The notes beneath the pieces were generated by a model that worked only from the letters and a program-made list of their open reading frames with translations, made no database searches and had not been told where the DNA came from. From NCBI GenBank assembly GCA_013350335.1, contig CM023541.1:61879413-61943412 (forward strand): 64,000 bases of DNA, in the 5' to 3' direction. This document shows, in pieces, positions 11,333 through 22,389 of this stretch (its first letter is position 1; each line of letters begins with the position of its first letter). The position numbers and the translations under genes were made by a program. Source of the DNA: Chimonanthus salicifolius (taxonomy: Eukaryota; Streptophyta; Magnoliopsida; Laurales; Calycanthaceae).

Positions 11333-11906
11333 AAAATTTGGAAGAATCATTGTCAGTGCATGCCCTTTTTGCCTGCAGGCCTCAGAGGAGACCGATCACC
11401 TTCTTATCCACTGCCCTTTCTCCTATGCTGTTTGGAATTCTGTTTTGGATAAGTTTGGTTTGCTATGGGTAATTCCTTCTTCGGTGGCAGCGTTATCTTA
11501 CGCTTGGGATATTGTGTCGGTTTCCCCAAATGCTCCTTATTGTGGCGTCTGACGCTCTTTGCCATTGTCTGGATCTTATAGTGGGAATGTAATAATAGAA
11601 TCTTTAAACAATCATGCCGAGTCAAGTGAAGCAATTTCGAGAAGAGTTTTTAGCAAGTGTGCCTCTTGGGCTACCTCTGCTGCAGAATTCAGGAATATTT
11701 TGATGAACGATCTCTTACGAGCTTGGAAAGAATGTATTGACTTAGTTTAAGCTCTCTTTTATTTTTTGCCCAATGTTGTAAGCGTTTTTTGAGGGCGTAT
11801 TGGGGTCGCGGGCTGGTTGCTTCTTTGTTTTTGCTTCTTTTGTCTTCTGCATATGCACCTTTGATGCCTTTTTATTAATATATTAACCATTCAAAAAAAA
11901 AAAAAT
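11333..11906 (+). mobile_element. L1-type LINE 3' end, head-to-head with the preceding one
   Basis: Plus strand: ACPFCLQASEETDHLLIHC (zf-RVT), then WSLFAIVWIL in another frame, a T-rich 3' UTR and a poly(A) run at 11894-11906. It is a different LINE subfamily from the one on its left. Confidence 0.7.
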
Positions 11907-11955
11907 TGGACCCTCAGGGGGGCCGCCCCTTTCCAAATCAAGTTGGTAAGGGCCT

Positions 11956-12131
11956 CGTATGGGGTAGCTCAACTGGTAGTCACTTTGGCTCATGAACTAG
12001 AGGTCTCAGGTTCGAGTCCTGTAGTCATCCGATGCCTGTGGCTTGCGAGGAGCTGCATGCATCCAGAGTTTCACCTAACTCCCTCGTACTCAGGAAGAGG
12101 TAGGGGTCGTGGGTTTCTTCGTCATAAAAAA
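11956..12131 (+). mobile_element. tRNA-derived SINE
   Basis: Pol III internal promoter: A-box TAGCTCAACTGG at 11965-11976 and a perfect B-box GGTTCGAGTCC at 12009-12019, 33 bp apart as in a tRNA. A tRNA-unrelated body of about 110 bp follows, ending in an A-run (12125-12130). The 3' half cannot fold as a tRNA acceptor, so this is a SINE, not a tRNA gene. Confidence 0.75.
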
Positions 12132-12519
12132 AGTTATATATAGTATTGATTGATGTAACAAGAAATTAAATAAGAAATTGGAACAATAGTGGAGAGCCTT
12201 TGAGGCAAATGGTTCAAAATTAGTAGTGTGACGACAAAATATTTGGAATGCAACTATGGTGGCAGGAATACATAGGAGATGAGGCAATTAAAATTGAAAT
12301 GATTTGGTATCGTGTTTTGATATTTCAATACTTAGATGCAACTGAAGAACCTTCTAGGAGATGAGGCAATTAAAATTAAATGATTTGTTTTCATGTTCTG
12401 ATAGTTTCAATACTTAGATGCAACTGTAGAACCAAATTGAAGGATTATGTATGGACATAGTAGGATGGGTGCAGGGTGGGCTAAGTGTGGGCAAGTTAGT
12501 GGGGTACTATGTTATCAAA

Positions 12520-12990
12520 GGGTGTCGTGTAGATTAAAGGGAAGATTTTTATAAAACAACCAGTAGGCAAGCAATGCTCTATGAGCTAAGTGTTGGGCGG
12601 TGAAGAAAAGACAAGTAGACTAGGTAATGGTCATATAGATGCAGATTTTAATATAGGTAAGTAGAGTCGCATTAAAAGAGATGAACTAGAATAAACACAT
12701 AAGGGAGACCTTGAGTTTAACCCCAATAGATGATAAATTGCGGGGAATTGTTTTTTGTGGTTTGGGCATGTACATAAGAGACTAGAAATAACCCTAGAAA
12801 AAAAAAATGATAGGTTGCAAGTAAAAGGAACAAGAAGGAAATGGAGACCTTTGATAACATGGGTGAAAGTGATAAGGAAAGATAAAAGGGATTGTGGGTA
12901 ACAAAGGATGCACTTTTTTATAAGATAGAATTGAAGATCACTCCTTAGATAGATGGGATCAATGACTTTGATGATGATGAAATGGTTCCC
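12520..12990 (+). mobile_element. RTE-type LINE 3' end, decayed
   Basis: Fragments in shifting frames match the RTE C-terminal module: KGKIFIKQP, QAMLYEL, RVALKEM, HIRETLSLTPIDDKLRG, then a Trp-Arg-rich tail, ending in GAT-rich sequence near 12980. About ten stops. Confidence 0.55.
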
Positions 12991-13440
12991 TCAAGGTTTC
13001 TTTAATAATTCATGAGGTCTTCATCATGGTAATCTTATGCCTCAATTCTCTTTACTATTGTTTTAGAAGCCTTTGGCCTTATATTATCTAATGCTAAGTT
13101 AAGTGTCGCATAGGTTTGAGGTGGATAGAGCTAGCACCATGGTTAGCCATTTGCCATTCACCGTTGTTAATAATATATTTTGTAAAGCATAATCTAGTAT
13201 GATGATGAACATCATGACTATTATTAAGTGGTTTGAATGATATCTCGAGGATTGCACATAAACTACTTGAGGTGCAAAATCCTTGGCATTTTGTGGAATA
13301 CGACTTGTTTTCCATCTAGGTACTTGAGTTGGGTGTAAAGTTAGTTCTTTTTTATCCATGTGCATTGTCCTCCCATTGTGCTTTAGTAAGCCAAGGAGGA
13401 CTCTTGGAGCCTCTGTGATTCAAAGATTCTAAATCAGCTT
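12991..13440. other. Spacer, no gene seen
   Basis: No recognisable coding sequence or repeat. Confidence 0.3.
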
Positions 13441-14292
13441 GCTATTTGGAAGGGAAAATACTTATTATTTGGTGGTTGTACAACTTTTTGATGGAATTGG
13501 TTCTATTTTCTTGCATACATTCTCTTGGCATTGAAATGTTTGATCAATGTTGTAGAGAGATTAGAAATGATTCAAAAAGACTATGGAGAGACTCAGAAGA
13601 TAAGAAGAGAGATCATTTTGTCAACTGGGATGAAGTCCACTTCCTTATCGGAGGCATAAGAAGTCGGTTGATTGGTGCCCTCCTCAGAGTGGAGTAATGA
13701 AATTTAATGTGGATGGCCCTCTAGGGGAAAACCGGGACCGACATGGATTGGGGGTGTCCTTAGAGATCATTAATGTTATACAACTTTGGTTTTCACCGAG
13801 TCGGTGGGGACAATGGATTCGAATGAGGTTGAACTGCTTAGTATTAGAAGAGCCTTGAGCATTTGAGTGAGTTTTGGGGGTGGAAAATTAGTTATTGAGA
13901 GAGGCTCGGCAAATGCCATTAAATGGGCAAGAGGTTTGAAGCGTCCCCCATGGAAGATGATTACCACAGTTACGGAGATTAGGGCACTGGTCTCGGGTCT
14001 TGAAATTTCCTTTGCTCAGATCAGTCACTCAACGAACGGGTTGGCAGACTATTTTGCTAAAATGGGGTAAATGGCTTTGTCACAGTCATCTTTTAGCTCT
14101 AAGGAAGATAGATCTTGGTTGTTTTGATTGGCCTTCTTTGTATTGGTTTTTATTGTTGTACAAGATGTATTCATTTTTCTTTTTGTACTGTCAGGGTCTA
14201 ACTCTTTTAGACACTGGCCCTCTTATTTTTGTACTTGCTTTATTTTTTTAATAGAATCCTATTTGTTACCGGCCAAAAAAAAAAAAAGATAG
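13440..14292 (+). mobile_element. L1-type LINE with internal deletion (RT thumb joined to RNase H)
   Basis: 13446-13690 resembles the post-RT segment (KRDHFVNWDEV). It then jumps to the RNase H domain: WCPPQSGVMKFNVDGPL, DSNEVELLSIRRAL, IKWARGLKRPPWKMITTV and STNGLADYFAKMG. A T-rich 3' UTR follows, and poly(A) at 14276-14287. The zf-RVT stretch between these blocks is missing. Confidence 0.7.
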
Positions 14293-14339
14293 CAAGTATC
14301 AGTCCCATCAAAGATGTGCATCATCATCATCATCATTAT
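14293..14339 (+). repeat. (CAT)n microsatellite
   Basis: A run of CAT units at about 14318-14336 between two LINE tails. Confidence 0.7.
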
Positions 14340-15140
14340 TGAAGCCTTTGTCTCATCTATCTAAGATTGATTTCTTGAGTTCTGTTTTTCCTCTCAAGCT
14401 TATCAATAATCACATTCTCTGCCACAATGCATTCTATTTTATCATGACCCACCGTGCATTCTATTCTATGGATATCATTCAGAATAAGCTGGTTTGGGGC
14501 CCGCAGTTTCATAGAGAGTTGGATGATTGGATGGTGGAAGGATGGGTGTCTCTTATGACTTCATTGGAAAGTGTTTTTGTGGTGAGCTATGGGAAGGATC
14601 AGAGAATTTGGGAGTTAGATGCGTACGGAATCTTTTCTGTCAAGTCTTTTTTGTTAAAAACTATTGATGGTAGGTGAGGTTCCTTCCGTTCACCCTAAAT
14701 TTGGGTGGGGGTCTCTCTATTTAAGGTGAAGGTTTTTGGATGGCTTGCAGGGTTGCAGAAAATTTTGACTATTGATAATTTGAGGTCGAGGAAGATGCTT
14801 ATTGTTAATGCCTGCCCTTTGTTTTTATCTGATGCGGAGTCTGTGAACCATTTGCTACTACATTGTCATTTCTTTGATCAAACTTGGAAGCATTTCTTTC
14901 AATTGATGGGTATTGCTTTTGTTTTCCTCGAGCATGGTCTGAGTTGCTTAATGAAGAAATGGTGATGCCGAGTAGCTCTTTCCGCCGAAGTCTTTGGAAT
15001 GCAATGGTTCTGAGTATTTTTTGGTCCATTTGGTTAGAAAGAAATTAGATGATTTTTCAAGGGAAGGAATGCTCTTTTGCAAATCTTCTGGATGTAATTC
15101 CTTCCCTTGTGATGTAGCTTAGTTTAAAAAAAAAAAAAAA
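14340..15140 (+). mobile_element. L1-type LINE fragment ending in poly(A) before RNase H
   Basis: Blocks LVWGPQFHRELDDWMVEGWV, DQRIWELDAYGIFSVKSF, KVFGWLAGLQKILTIDNL and ACPLFLSDAESVNHLLLHC (zf-RVT) occur in that order, with frameshifts near 14680 and 14720. The sequence parallels 19690-20640, so both belong to one subfamily. Poly(A) at 15125-15139 follows directly after the FQGKECS block, so the RNase H domain and usual 3' UTR are absent. Confidence 0.7.
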
Positions 15141-15599
15141 CAATTCAAGTTTTGGCTTAGGCTCCAATTTTCAATTTTCAATGAAAATTGGAGAAAAAAG
15201 TTTTAAGGTTGACTTCCCAATAAAATCGAATTTTGTCTCTCTTAAGAAATGGAGGTTAGAGAGAATAGAAAATCAACATTTGATCATCAAAATACTTAAT
15301 CCATAATCGGCCCAATTACTGTATGGGAACCCAATATTGATTAGAGAACCAAGAAGATTTTACTTTTAAGGAAAAAATTCAAGTTCCAAAACTCGCCTAG
15401 GTCAAATTTCACTTTATGGTAAAAATAAAAAAAGGCTTCAATAATTTGAATTTTCACAAAATTAAATTTGCAATAATTAAGTTAGATTGCAACTAATGAA
15501 TTTCAAAATTGCACAAATAAATTAATTAATAGCAAAAATAAAATTGCAAGAAATTTTAAACATAAATTCAACTTAGGAGAAAGAATGGGAGAGAAACCA

Positions 15600-18060
15600 A
15601 ACTTTCTAGCTGTGATGAAATGCCAAGTACATGAACACAATGGTTGACCATAGCACTCCTTATATAGAGTTTACACTGAGAAGAAAGACAAAAAAGGAAA
15701 AAAATTCCTTGGTAGGGTTACACGCTTGTAGGGTTTCCCAAGATCTACTTACTAACTTCAATCAACCAATCACCATGAGCCATATGGAAATTTATCATAT
15801 CATAAAATAAAAATAAAATTAAAGAGAAGTCTAATAAAGAGGTGGCATCACGTGCCTGCTGAATTGGAGATAGAAATTGTAGAGGAAGGTTGCTAATCCA
15901 AGGTGTTTGCTAATCCTGCAACAACTCCTTGTGCTCCAAATTTGGGGCTCTTCCTTGGACCAAATCAAGCCCAAGCCCAAAATGTGTATTTAAGGGCCTA
16001 ATCCATTACCCTAACCCATAAGCCAATTATTTTAAGGTTTTGAGCCCAAAATGAGCCTTAAGTGGGCCATTTTTAGCACCTTCAAATTTCTCATATGCTA
16101 GAAGTGTCATTTCCATAATCTCATCACTTAATTGGCTCATTCTTCAATTGGCTTCTCTTTCGGTTGATCCATGTTGTTTAAAGTTATTCAAAAATCGTAT
16201 TGTATTATGAGATTGATGAAGTCCAAGTCTCCAAAAGATTAATTCTTAGTCTACAACTTGAAAAATGAAATTTTAAGAACCGTTGATAACTGGATCCACG
16301 GACAAATTCAAATATGGGCTCAAATTGAGAAAACCCAAATTCAAATCTACCTTGGGATCTGATATGAAATCCTCAAACACACTCAACGTTACTCTCAAAA
16401 AAGAATTAATCTAAGGTTCAAAACTCAATGGATGTTAATTTCAACTAGAAATTCAAACCCATAATGAAATAAATTTATGAACTATAAATTAGAATTGCAT
16501 AAGAAATTAAATTGCAAATTTAAAACCAGAACATAAACCAAGAGATAGAGCTCCCAAAGAGGGAGGAAATTCTTGAACTTCAATTGAAACTAGATGAATA
16601 CAATAAGTGCCCAAGGCCCTTATTTATGGTGGTCTCCAAGGAAAAAAATAATAAAATCCCTACAATAAGGGTACACACCCACCTCCTCCTTTTGCACTTT
16701 CTCTAGAAAATTCTAATACATTCTAAACCGTACATGTGTCCCATGACATCATTAATACATCATTCTTGGAATTAAAAAAAAAAAACCAAAAATAAGAATG
16801 TGAAAGGAATCTCTTTGATCTTGACAATGGAGGTGGAGAGATCAATTCCGTCACAAAGCCTTGCTTCTAGAAAATGGGCCTCTAACTGAGTAAAAACAAG
16901 CCCAAAACACTTCCAATTGGGCCCTAACCCATATATCTATCATATGGGCCTCTTCTTTCACCATTTTGGTCCCTTTAGACTCTTTAAAGGGCCTCGCTTT
17001 GCTCCATCAATTTTTTTCATGCATCTCGAGAGGCATTTTGGACAATCATGATATTTGATTTCTTGGGCCTTGATGTCCACATCAAAGATCCAAATTGTTT
17101 TCCTTAAAAATTATACCATATCATTAGATTCAAATTGTAAATCATAAGATTTTAACAACTACAGGCGCCACCAGTTGTTAAATGTAAATTAGTATCTTTA
17201 ATGGGAATTAGTAGTAGAATTCGTATTCGGATTTGACAAGAGTTTTATAAGGGTTAGCTCATGTCGTAACACCCACAACAATCTTCCCTTATCCTGGTAG
17301 AGTGGTAGCTAACAAGCACTAGCCTCCCGAATCAATAGGTTGAAACTATGGAGGACAAGCACTAAGGGGCAAAACAAGTGTAAAAACAGTGTGTGGAGAG
17401 AACAAAGTTCTCAATTGTAGTGGGCTCCACCAAGGGTCTACTTTGAGTGCTTATTATTTGCTTTGGTCATTGATGCAGGCCTGGGCGAATTTCAACAATT
17501 TTACCAGGCGTGCCAAGAAAATGGATCCGAAGACATTCTCGTCTTCGGAGCCTACGCAGCCAATCACGAAATTTATGACAGCTTCTGCCTTGTTAAGAAT
17601 CTGACGAAGCAAACCCGTAACGACAAGTTTTTCAGGAATTCAATTGTGCTTGATTGAAATTTAGATTAAGGTCCCTTTTAATTAAATAGAATTGAAGTGC
17701 AAAATCAAATTAAAAGAGATAAATGGAATTTGATTTGAATTTCTTGATCTAAAAACCAATTAAGACACAAGAGAATTAAAGATCCATGGTACTTACTTGT
17801 GTTGGACCGACGTTTAGGGCCTTGGCTTGAGAAGCCTTGCAAAACACTAAAACTCCACAGAGGAATTTGAACTCCAAAAATATTTAATTGAAGTTGTGAA
17901 ATTCGAATTTTGTACATGTATTTATAGAGAAAAAGTAGTTGAAAGACCAAACAATCCCTGCCTTGGTCGACCACTCGAAGGAGGAAAAAAATCTAAAAAT
18001 AGTCCTATGAAAATGCAGGAAAGAAATGCTCAAGGATTGAATTCTAATTTTGATTCAATT
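15600..18060 (-). mobile_element. Cluster of two or three decayed LTR-like copies, family X, minus strand
   Basis: Read on the minus strand, blocks near 16280-15600, 17180-16300 and possibly 18050-17690 share an organisation: an AACTGG...TTAAAAT start, a GGGCC-rich middle with ATATATGGGTTAGGG-like words, a TATA box (for example CTATATAAGG near 15660) and an A/T-rich leader. The word around 16925-16940 is the reverse complement of the word at about 22579 in the plus-strand copy. Coding sequence is absent; 17240-17650 is unassigned. The boundaries are approximate. Confidence 0.35.
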
Positions 18061-18454
18061 CTTGTGCTTACAGATAGACCAATAAGAGTACTCGAACATG
18101 GCATGCAAGCTTATTCAATGGCTAAGATCTCTCCTATGAAAACACAAATAAAAAATAACATGTAGAAATCCTCTCATGTAGATAAACTCACCATACAATG
18201 TCCTCATCTCTCTCTTGCAAACTTGCCAATCCCCTTTTGGGTTGGATGATGTGGATGGCCATAGTGGATTTGAGAGAGAGGATTTAGGGGTAGGGACAAC
18301 CAAGGGATTATGTGGAGCATATTTAATTGGGTCAGGCTTAGAAAGGATGGATTTGGGTGTTGCAGGTTTGGCCTATGCTTATTTTGGTCATTCAGGGTTT
18401 GCTGGGTCATTGGTCTCTGACTATGGATTGGGCGGGCCTGGAAAATTGGCTGGA

Positions 18455-18800
18455 GTCCAATGGTGGTTGCCACGATCAAAAGGGCCATGAAAGCCAATGC
18501 TTGGGCCTCTAGGAGAAAGAAACCTCCGTGGAGGTTGTTGGGTATTGCAAGGGATTTTTTTTTTTTTGTTTTTGCAAGGACGAACATTCTTTCAGGAACG
18601 TTGAAAGGTCAGCTAATGAGATGGAAAATTTCTTATCTAAAGTGGGAGTAGATCGTTCGCAAGGTTTGTGGGTTTTTTGTAATATTCTGTTGATTGGAGG
18701 GGGGGGAGGTAGTTTATATCTTTGGTATACATGTACTTTTGTCTTTTGGCTAGTTTGATTCTAGTTTTTTTTCTTGAGGATCAATATACATATATGTGCT
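18455..18800 (+). mobile_element. L1-type LINE, RNase H C-terminus
   Basis: RRKKPPWRLLGIARD is followed in the next frame by FRNVERSANEMENFLSKVGV, the usual end of plant L1 ORF2 RNase H. A T-rich 3' UTR reaches about 18795. 18215-18450 just upstream has no recognisable match. Confidence 0.6.
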
Positions 18801-18844
18801 CAAGTGATGTTGAGAATGTTTTTGAACCCTAAGTAGACCCAATT

Positions 18845-21178
18845 TGGGTGAACTACGTAAACAATTGTAATAGTGGACCTCCTCAGTGGTTTCAGATATG
18901 CTCAGGTCTCAAGATAAATTTTGAGAAAAGTGAATTGATGGGGGTGAATGTGGAGTACAGGCAGTGCGTGGAGTTGGCATCTTTGTTGGGTTGTAAGGTG
19001 GCATCCTTCCCTTCTATGTATCTTGGCTTCCCTTTTTGCAAAGGTAAACCTCGAAAGGAATGTTGGATGGGATTATTGATAACATGGAGAGGGGGCTCTC
19101 ATCGTGGAAAGGCAGGTATATGTCCGTTGGAGGAAGGATAGTTTCAATTAAGGCAGTTTTATCTAGCATTCCTATTTATTTATTTAGTGTGTTTAAGTGT
19201 CCAACGTCGGTGGTTGAGAAGTTGGAAAAGATTTAGCGACAGTTCTTGTGGAATGATGATCGAGACAAGTGAAAATTTCATTTGATCAATTGGGCTCAGG
19301 TTTTGTAAACCTATGGTGGAAAGTGGTCTTGGGATTCGGCCTCTCCATCAGTTTAATATTGTTTTGTTGGAAGTGGCTATGGAGATTGGGTGACTCTTCT
19401 GAAGGTTTATGGAAGGACTTAATTTGCTGTAAGTATAGATTGCAGGGGAATGGGTGGCGGTTTGAAAGAAATAATAGACGAGGTTTTAGATTTTGAAAGG
19501 GTGTTTCTTCTGTGGTTTCCATTTTTGGATGTCACATTTGGTACAGACTGTATTCAGGAGATGAAATTCTATTCTAGTTGGACAAATGGCTGGGAGATGC
19601 TCCTTTGGCACAAGTGTTTCATGTACTCTTTTCTCTAGTAGTTTATAAGCATTCTTTGGTTAGTGACTGCTATGACTTAGTCCAAAATAGGGTAGTTTGG
19701 GGTCCTCAGTTTATGAGAGTTGGAGAATTGGATGGTGGATGTCTTTAATGCGTCTATTGGAGATTGTCTTTGTGGTGGGTGATGGCAAAGATCGGCGACT
19801 TTGGGAGATCCTCACAGTATCTTTTCAATGAAATATTTTTGTCAGAAACTTTTGATGTTTGGTGAGGTGCCTTCTGTTCATCCTAAAGTTTGGGCAGGAG
19901 TATCTCCATTAAAGGTGAAGGTTATTAGTTGGGTAGCTGGACTGAAGAAAATCTTGACAATTGATAATTTGTGTCTGCGGAAGATGTTTATTGTAAGCGC
20001 ATGCCCTTTTGTGTTTATCGGATGCTGAATAGGTGGATCATCTTTTACTTCATTGTCGGTTCTCGTATAGGATTTGGATGCATTTTTCTCAACTGTTGGG
20101 TATTGTTTACTGCCTCCCTCGAGCGTGGTGTAATCTCTTCAATGAGGAGATGTTGGTCACAGGTAGGGCTGCAACTCGGGTTGGGCGGGTCGGGTTCCTT
20201 AAAACCCAACCCGACCTGAGTTGATATATATGAAACCCGACCCGAATTCTCAACCTGAATCTCACAAGACCCGACCCGAATTTTAACCTAAATCAACCTG
20301 AATTTTGACCCGACCTACATTTTGAACCCATTTTAGACTAATTTTATCCGGGTCGGGTCGGGTTGTGTCGGATCGGGTTGGGTTAACTTCTAAAATCCCC
20401 AACCCGACTGTACCCAAATTTTATGCGGGTTTTTATCTTCTCAGCCCGACCCAACCTGCTGACCCGAAATTCTCGACCCTACTCGCATGAATTCTCAGAT
20501 CGGGTCATGCGGGTCAGGCCAAAACCCGACCCGAGTTGCAGCCCTAGTCACAGGTAGCTCTTTCCGTCGAAGTCTTTGGTCTGCGACAGTTCTAAGTATT
20601 GTTTCGTCCATTTGGTTGGAACGAAATAAGAGCATTTTTCAAGGACAAGAATGCTCAATATTGCATATTCTGGATGTTATTAAACTTCGGGCTACATGCT
20701 AGATTGGTTGGGTCAGCGAAGTTCCAGGGGGTGTCGGTCTCGGATGTGTAGGGAATGGGCATCAGTGGATTTCGTTAAGCATAGCCAAGATACTCGGCCT
20801 CAAGTGCCTTGGTCTCCTCTGGCAATATGGAGTTGGAGGAGCTAGGAGTTCGTGGGAGTTTTGTTGAAATGTGATTCTAAGATAAATGCGGAGTGGGCGT
20901 TGGGATCTTTGTGCCCGTGGATATTCCTAGACAAAATTGAGAGAATTTGGCATGTAATTTCTGTTTTTGAATTTAAGTTTGCTTGGGCTCCTAGATTAGC
21001 TAAATCAGTTGCTGATGAGATGGCCCGTCAGGAGTTTAGGATGTCTATGGAAATTGTAAACAAATTTTAGATTGTTGGGAAGGGTTTTGTTTTATACGTT
21101 TGGTGGGCTATATCTAGCCTGTCTTTTTGTATTCTTTGGTTGTCTTTAATGTTTTAATAAAGTTACCTTTAAAAAAAA
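18845..21178 (+). mobile_element. L1-type LINE ORF2 3' two-thirds, interrupted by a hAT MITE
   Basis: In order: end of the RT domain (CSGLKINFEKSELMGVNVE, MYLGFPFCKGKPRKECWMG), RT thumb (LEKIxRQFLWNDDRD and CKPMVESGLGIRPLHQFN in different frames), VVWGPQF, zf-RVT (KVISWVAGLKKILTIDNL, then SACPF). The 383-bp MITE follows, then SIVSSIWLERNKSIFQGQEC and the C-terminal FAWAPRLAKSVADEMARQEF, a stop at 21068-21070, a 3' UTR with AATAAA at 21155-21160, and poly(A) at 21169-21178. Several frameshifts and stops. It is 5'-truncated just after the RT catalytic core. Confidence 0.8.
20164..20546 (+). mobile_element. hAT-type MITE, copy 1, with 8-bp TSD
   Basis: Terminal inverted repeats start TAGGGCTGCAACTCGGG and end CCCGAGTTGCAGCCCTA. 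They are flanked by the direct repeat GTCACAGG at 20156-20163 and 20547-20554. An 8-bp TSD and a TAGGGCTG-type end are hAT hallmarks. The 383-bp body is a run of CGGGT/ACCCG words and contains a perfect G-quadruplex motif GGGTTGGGCGGGTCGGG at 20178-20194. There is no coding capacity. Confidence 0.9.
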
Positions 21179-21816
21179 AATAGTGGACCTATATTTTCTA
21201 ACATTTTGGGTGACATGATTCTTCACTCATCTGCAAAGCAGTTATTCCACCAATCCAAGATGATGTTCCTTTTTTAAAAGTGCCTCCTCGCCAAACTAAG
21301 AAGTGTTGAAGGGGACGATGGAAGCGGCTTTGATTATATTTCTCTGATGCAGACATTTTAAATTCGAGGACGAACTTAAATGTTAGTTTTACCAAAATAT
21401 GATTCTTCTCTATGATCCAAGTTAATTTTCAACGTTAGTCTTATAAGCTATTCGTGATCACATGTAATTAGCAAGACATATACATGGCTTTCTTTTTGCA
21501 TTCTTAAACAACATTTTACATAATTGACAATCAAGTTATATATACAACACTATTATCATTTTTCAGCATTTTGCCAATAATGTTTTGAACACCAAGTGCA
21601 TAGAATATGAAAAACTTATTTCCTTTTTCTTTAAAAGATTTTACCTTTTTTAAGAAAAGATAAAAAACTTACGATTTAATTTTTGGGACATGGGTTACGC
21701 CATATCGATTTTCAAAACATTACTCTTAATTTACTTTAAGGCTAATATTGATAAATGGTCTTTGGTATATAATAGCATTAAAAGGATTTTTTTTGGGTCT
21801 TTTAAGAAGAACCTTT
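21179..21816. other. AT-rich spacer, no gene seen
   Basis: No coding sequence or repeat that I can support between the LINE tail and the TRIM. Confidence 0.35.
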
Positions 21817-22356
21817 TGTAACACCCACCCAGCTGTTGGCTGGGCGTGTGGAAAAAGTCCCACATCGCCCAACTAGCTGGGATGATGGGGGATTTTAAGA
21901 GAGGGGAACCCCTTCCCATGATGAGGCCTTTTGGGCCTGGCCAAGTGGGTCAGGCCCAAAGCAAAACCTTGAAGGTCTATGGGCCCAAAGAGGACAATAT
22001 CATTGTGGGTCGAGTTGAGTCGGGACAATTGGTATCAGAACACGGTTGCACTCTCGGCCTGTGTGAGCTCTCTACTTGTGTGTTGTGTTGCCTGTGTAGA
22101 CCCCCTGTTAGTATGACGTGACATAGTAGGGGACGGCTTTGGTCTTAAGGGGGGTGGATTTTAACACCCACCTAGCTGTAAGCTGGGCGTGTGGGAAAAG
22201 TCCCAAATTGCCCAGCTAGCTGGGGTGATGGGGGATTTTAAGAGAGGGGAACCCCTTCCCATGATGAGGCCTTTTGGGGCGGGCCCAAAGCAAAACCTTG
22301 AGGGTCCATGGGCCTAAAGAGGACAATATCATCGTGGGTTGCGTTGGGTCCCGATA
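21817..22356 (+). mobile_element. TRIM (terminal-repeat retrotransposon in miniature), intact with TSD
   Basis: The 5' LTR is 21817-22027 (TGTAACACCC start, ACA end) and the 3' LTR 22160-22356. The two share the same GGGGATTTTAAGAGAGGGGA and CCATGATGAGGCCTTT words. A PBS-like TTGGTATCAGAAC follows the 5' LTR (22029 on), and a polypurine tract AAGGGGGGTGGA (22147-22158) precedes the 3' LTR. The TSD CCTTT is at 21812-21816 and 22357-22361. Total 540 bp with about 130 bp internal, non-coding, so it depends on another element's proteins. Confidence 0.9.
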
Positions 22357-22389
22357 CCTTTAAAAAGGGAATTGCAAAGAATAGATTGT

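Noticed and set aside
11943..12143. A tRNA gene, or a protein of 66 residues, at 11943-12143
   Set aside because: The A- and B-boxes are Pol III promoter parts of a SINE; the 3' half does not pair as an acceptor stem and the open frame has no family resemblance.
21817..22356. Cassandra-type TRIM with a 5S rRNA-like promoter
   Set aside because: The LTRs were read for 5S A-box/C-box words and none was found.
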